A DNA stretch of 64,000 nt, taken from Certhia americana (lineage: Eukaryota > Chordata > Aves > Passeriformes > Certhiidae). Both the position numbers and the translations under genes were made by a program. The notes beneath the pieces were generated by a model. The model searched no databases, was not told the origin of the DNA, and was given only the letters and a program-made list of their open reading frames with translations. Below, one piece after another: positions 60,891 through 64,000 of this stretch (position 1 is its first letter; each line of letters opens with the position of its first letter). The stretch is from assembly GCA_018697195.1 (NCBI GenBank), contig JAGMWU010000068.1:26918-90917 (forward strand). The letters run 5' to 3'.

Positions 60891-61520
60891 AGCGGAGGGA
60901 CGCTTGTCGGACATTTCCTTTCAGCTCCTCAGTGCCCCGCGTTGTGCCGGTGGGTGACAAGCCCCGGTAAAATTCCCAGCTCCAGCCCGTTCTGCCCGTA
61001 CGGGGTCTGCAGGGACCCCTCAGGGCCCCGCGGCGCTCAGGGCGCAGCCGCGGCGCCGGCATCACGTGGGACGGCGGGGCGGGCTGCTCGGGATCGGCTC
61101 CGGATCCTGTGGGAGCGGAACGGGGGCCTGGCCTCCTCCGGGGCACCGATCCGCGTCGGCTCCGGTTCGGCTCCCCCCCCGCGCGGCTCCTGCTTCCGGC
61201 TCCGTCCGGGCACGGCTCTTCTGATCCCTCTTGGCACGGCTGCGGCTCCTCCGGGCACCGATCCGGCGGCGGCTCCGGTTCGGCTCCCTCCGGGCAGGGC
61301 TCCTGCTCCGGCTCCTCCGGGCACGGCTCCTGCTCCGGCTGCGGCTTCACCGGGCGCGTCTCCGCTTCTCTCTCCGGCTTCTCCCCCGGGCACGGCTCCT
61401 GCTCCCGGTGCGGCTGTCCCGGCCATGCCGTGAGCGGCAGCGGCGGGACCCAGCGATGTTGCGGGGGTAGGTGCGGGTCTGGACGGGGAAGGGGAGGCGT
61501 CCCTGTGCCGGGGCTCTGTG
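60820..61520. promoter_or_regulatory. CpG island with periodic GC-rich repeats, gene unidentified
   Basis: Dense CpG sequence. At about 61180-61400 a degenerate repeat built from 'ggctcctgctccggctcctc' and 'gggcacggctcctgctccgg' blocks recurs many times, which keeps several frames open on both strands. Those frames (up to 339 codons) are low-complexity and not credible genes. A short ATG with a donor-like gggGTAGGT lies near 61456-61475. In mammals the gene divergent from BEST1 is RAB3IL1, and this island could be its promoter, but no RAB3IL1 coding exon was recognised. Confidence 0.5.
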
Positions 61521-61525
61521 TCTCC

Positions 61526-61722
61526 GTAGAATCCTGCAATGGTTTGTGTTGGAAGGGGTCGTAAAGTTCATCTTCACCTGCCCGGGGGTAGGGACACCTT
61601 CCACTAGACCGGGTTGCTCCAAGCCTCGTCCAGCCTGGCGTGGACACTTCCAGGCATGGGGCAGCCACGGCTTCTCTGGGAAATCCATTCCATCAACCTC
61701 ACAGGGAAGAAGTTGCATGGAA
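61526..61722 (-). repeat. CR1 LINE 3' fragment (minus sense)
   Basis: 'agaatcctgcaatggtttgt' through 'tccaagcctcgtccagcctg' marks it. It adjoins the CpG island. Confidence 0.82.
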
Positions 61723-62590
61723 GCCAAGTCAGGAGATGGAATAAGGAGGCAGCAGCCTCCCCAGACACAGGACTTGGCGTTTCGCTGCTGAGGCAAAGAC
61801 AAGAAACACCACTGTGTGTTCTGCTATAATATAATAACATACAAATATAACAAACCACTGCCAGGTGCTTTGCCAAACATTTGAGGGATGATGCTGAGCA
61901 CACGTGGGATGATGAGCAGCTCTGGGCTGAGGCTGGTCCATGGTGGTGCAGGTCAGGTGTCCATCCCGGTGGGGATGGAAAAGTCAGGCCCTGCTCCCGA
62001 GCCTGCGGGTAAGAGTTTAACCTGGAGAGAGCCAGAGGCTGCATGCACGGGAAACAACCCCATTGGATCAGTGCTGCAGGAAACATGTGGGGCCCGCTGG
62101 AAAAAGTGCAGATCCTGCACATTTTTTTGCCTTTTCTACAGAAACCAACTTTAGAAGGTTGTGGGGTGTTGGGGGTTTGCGGGTTTTTTTGTGTAGGTTT
62201 GCATTTCTTGTGGCAGTGCGTGACTCTTAGGATATGATCCATTTTTCCTGGAAAGGCAGCTAGCTACGAGTCAGCAAGAGAGGGAGTGTTCGTGGTGGTC
62301 CTTTGGTCTCTGAGGATTGGATTTCAGAGCCCCGCCTGGACACTGAGCAGTATTCAGCATAGCCAAGGCTTCCGCAGGGATTCTGTTTGCACGGCATGGA
62401 GAAAGAATGAGCTATTCCATCACAGATGATTTTCAGGATATGTTTTTGGCATTACAGAGTGTGGGTGGGACTGTTTAATTCCTCCATATCCTTCAGTTTT
62501 CTTCCATAGTCTGTCTCCCGAGGCAACTTTCAGCTGAGAATTAGAGAGACATAAAGGAACAACATTATTTTTAATTCCTGTGGGTTAGAT

Positions 62591-62600
62591 NNNNNNNNNN
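62591..62600. other. Assembly gap (10 Ns)
   Basis: Ten consecutive N bases; the true size of the missing sequence is unknown. Confidence 0.99.
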
Positions 62601-63636
62601 TGCTTCTGTTATTTATTATTTTTATCCTCTGTGCTCTGCTTTCCTTGCTCCTTTCTGGTGTGATTTCTTCCCAGTGTTCAGAGAGTTCTCCAGATGTGCT
62701 TTTTCACATGTTTTCCTATGATACCTGAGCTGACTGAGCTGGGAGCTGCTGCTTCGTTCCCTCTTTAGAAGCTGGCTGTGGACAGCTGTTGGTCTTGGAC
62801 AGTTTGGGGGGCACAGAAAGGGAGAAATTAGAGTGGAGAAGGTGATAGGACACTCTGGGACTGAGGAGATAAGCCTAGCCTGTAGTCAGAACAAGGGGAA
62901 GGAGCGTGGCCTGGCTGCAATGCAGGAGAGGAAAACACAGGGATGGGGCAAAGGGAAGAGGAAAAAGAATAAAAAGAGGTGATGGCTGCTCTGCAGGAGA
63001 AGGTGGTGGGTGAGGAGCAGTGTCCAGGAGTGTGGGAGGAGGTGCACAAAGAGAAGGGCACCAGACCTCAGCCAGGGCTTGTGAGTCACAGATAAGCAGC
63101 AGCAGGTTAATCTGCAGGGCAGTGTCTGTGTCTGGGCAGGATAGAAAACTTCCATGTTTGGACATGCTGCCCCTGCCTTCAGATGGAGGGGGATTTCATG
63201 GGGAGAGCTCAGTGAGGAAGAGGAGAAATGCAGCCACCACAGTGACAGCAGTGCCCTGCATGCAGGCACTCAGGTGATGGTTCCTGTTCCTAAAACTTCT
63301 CCAGCTTCTGTGTTAATTTGGGAGTTGACAGAGCTGTGCTGAGCACTGGGGTGAAGTGTCCTGGGTGGCTCTTCTGGTTTCTTCTCTCTAGGGTTTCTTC
63401 TCTGTATCTTTGCTTGCTGGCCACTGAAACTGAAAAATAGGGCTTCAACTCAGCTTGGGGAAAATACACTGGTTTAGACAACTCTAGGGGGGATTTTGCT
63501 GGGAAATAGGTGGGAAAATAGGTTAAAAATTGATCTTTTCCTTCTGAAGCAGGTGCAGGGGGTAGAGGAAGGCTAGGTTGGCAGCAGAGGGGATTGGGAA
63601 TATTTCCTCTATATTAGGAATGGGAAAGCTGTTTGC

Positions 63637-63663
63637 TTTTTTTTTTTTTTTTTTTTTTTTTTT
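63637..63663. repeat. Poly(T) run of 27 nt
   Basis: An uninterrupted run of T with no recognisable element body beside it. Confidence 0.9.
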
Positions 63664-64000
63664 CTACTTCAGTAGGAGAGTCTGACCTTAGGTCTACTTT
63701 GTGTGTCCTGGAATCCTAAAATTCCATCTGCAGGGTGTTTCTCTTGGACAGCAGGTGAGAATGGGATCCCTGGAGGGGCTGTCCTTAGTTCTTCTGCCTT
63801 ATCCTGAGTTAATAAAGACACCCTTGACCCAAAAGGGTCAAGCACTTCCATAGGGATGCAGGGTAAAGGAACCGGTGCAGCTGTTGCTGCCCAGCTTCTT
63901 CCCCATCACCCTTCCTGCCTCATTCCCACTGCCTGTGCCTGGTGCTGGATGTGCTGTGAGTGTTGTAGGAAGACTCTGTGTCACCCCCACACTCATTTTC

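Larger units (their letters stand above)
61723..64000. other. Gene-less stretch at the window end
   Basis: Contains G/T-rich simple sequence at about 62160-62195, the assembly gap (62591-62600) and a T27 run (63637-63663). No coding sequence is recognised. Confidence 0.45.

Noticed and set aside
60649..61668. 339-codon minus-strand open frame, Glu/Pro-rich
   Set aside because: It is produced by the periodic GC-rich repeat in the CpG island and CR1 sequence; open on both strands and not protein-like.
57020..64000. RAB3IL1 coding exons expected from mammalian gene order
   Set aside because: No segment translated to the Sec2-type coiled coil or other recognisable part; only the CpG island is suggestive.

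Overview
This is a 64 kb piece of a bird nuclear genome, probably a neoavian and perhaps a songbird. Three things support this. More than twenty truncated CR1 LINE fragments of the avian 3'-end type are scattered through it. There are avian-type solo retroviral LTRs. The right half carries the conserved vertebrate neighbours FTH1 and BEST1 with short introns. The only assembly gap is ten Ns at 62591-62600. I recognise no prokaryotic-type system, CRISPR array or operon.

Region 1 (1-12.7 kb) is a Mas-related G-protein coupled receptor (MRGPR) cluster. It has two intact single-exon receptors on the minus strand (1261-2250 and 11690-12646). It has two tandem, decayed plus-strand copies (about 4112-5039 and 8662-9386) that share a duplicated, pyrimidine-rich 5' flank; both lack an ATG at the place where a start is expected. 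It also has a 'ghost' copy (about 9376-9867) in which the 5' flank and 3' UTR of a receptor like the 1261-2250 gene are joined with the whole coding exon missing. A ~245 bp inverted repeat (1-244 and 2845-3091) brackets the first receptor, and a 658 bp solo LTR sits at 5524-6181.

Region 2 (12.7-35 kb) is repeat-rich and contains three plus-strand class II olfactory receptor loci: a pseudogene (19768-20616) and two intact genes (23756-24682, 30041-31021). A 399 bp solo LTR with perfect 5-bp terminal inverted repeats and a perfect 6-bp target duplication lies at 24826-25224, just 3' of the second olfactory receptor.

Region 3 (35-43 kb) opens with a CpG-island promoter (about 35220-35750) carrying a perfect CRE, a ZNF143-type element, an inverted CCAAT box and an E-box. 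No protein-coding gene could be attached to it. The rest of the region has no recognised gene.

Region 4 (43-57 kb) holds FTH1 (ferritin heavy chain, four exons, 180 aa, plus strand), with a TATA-containing CpG-island promoter, an antioxidant/NF-E2-like site and a canonical iron-responsive element in the 5' UTR. BEST1 (bestrophin-1, nine coding exons, 758 aa) lies on the minus strand, tail to tail with FTH1. The two predicted 3' ends are only about 180 bp apart. All four FTH1 and all nine BEST1 coding exons were placed with GT/AG boundaries and keep frame throughout.

Region 5 (57-64 kb) has no recognised coding sequence. It contains a degenerate LTR-like repeat (about 60455-60890) abutting a CpG island (about 60820-61520). 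By vertebrate gene order the island may belong to the next gene beyond BEST1, which is RAB3IL1 in mammals, but none of its coding sequence is visible.

The genes do not form one pathway. The left half is chemosensory or orphan GPCR genes in birth-and-death turnover. The right half is a conserved iron-storage gene and chloride-channel gene pair.
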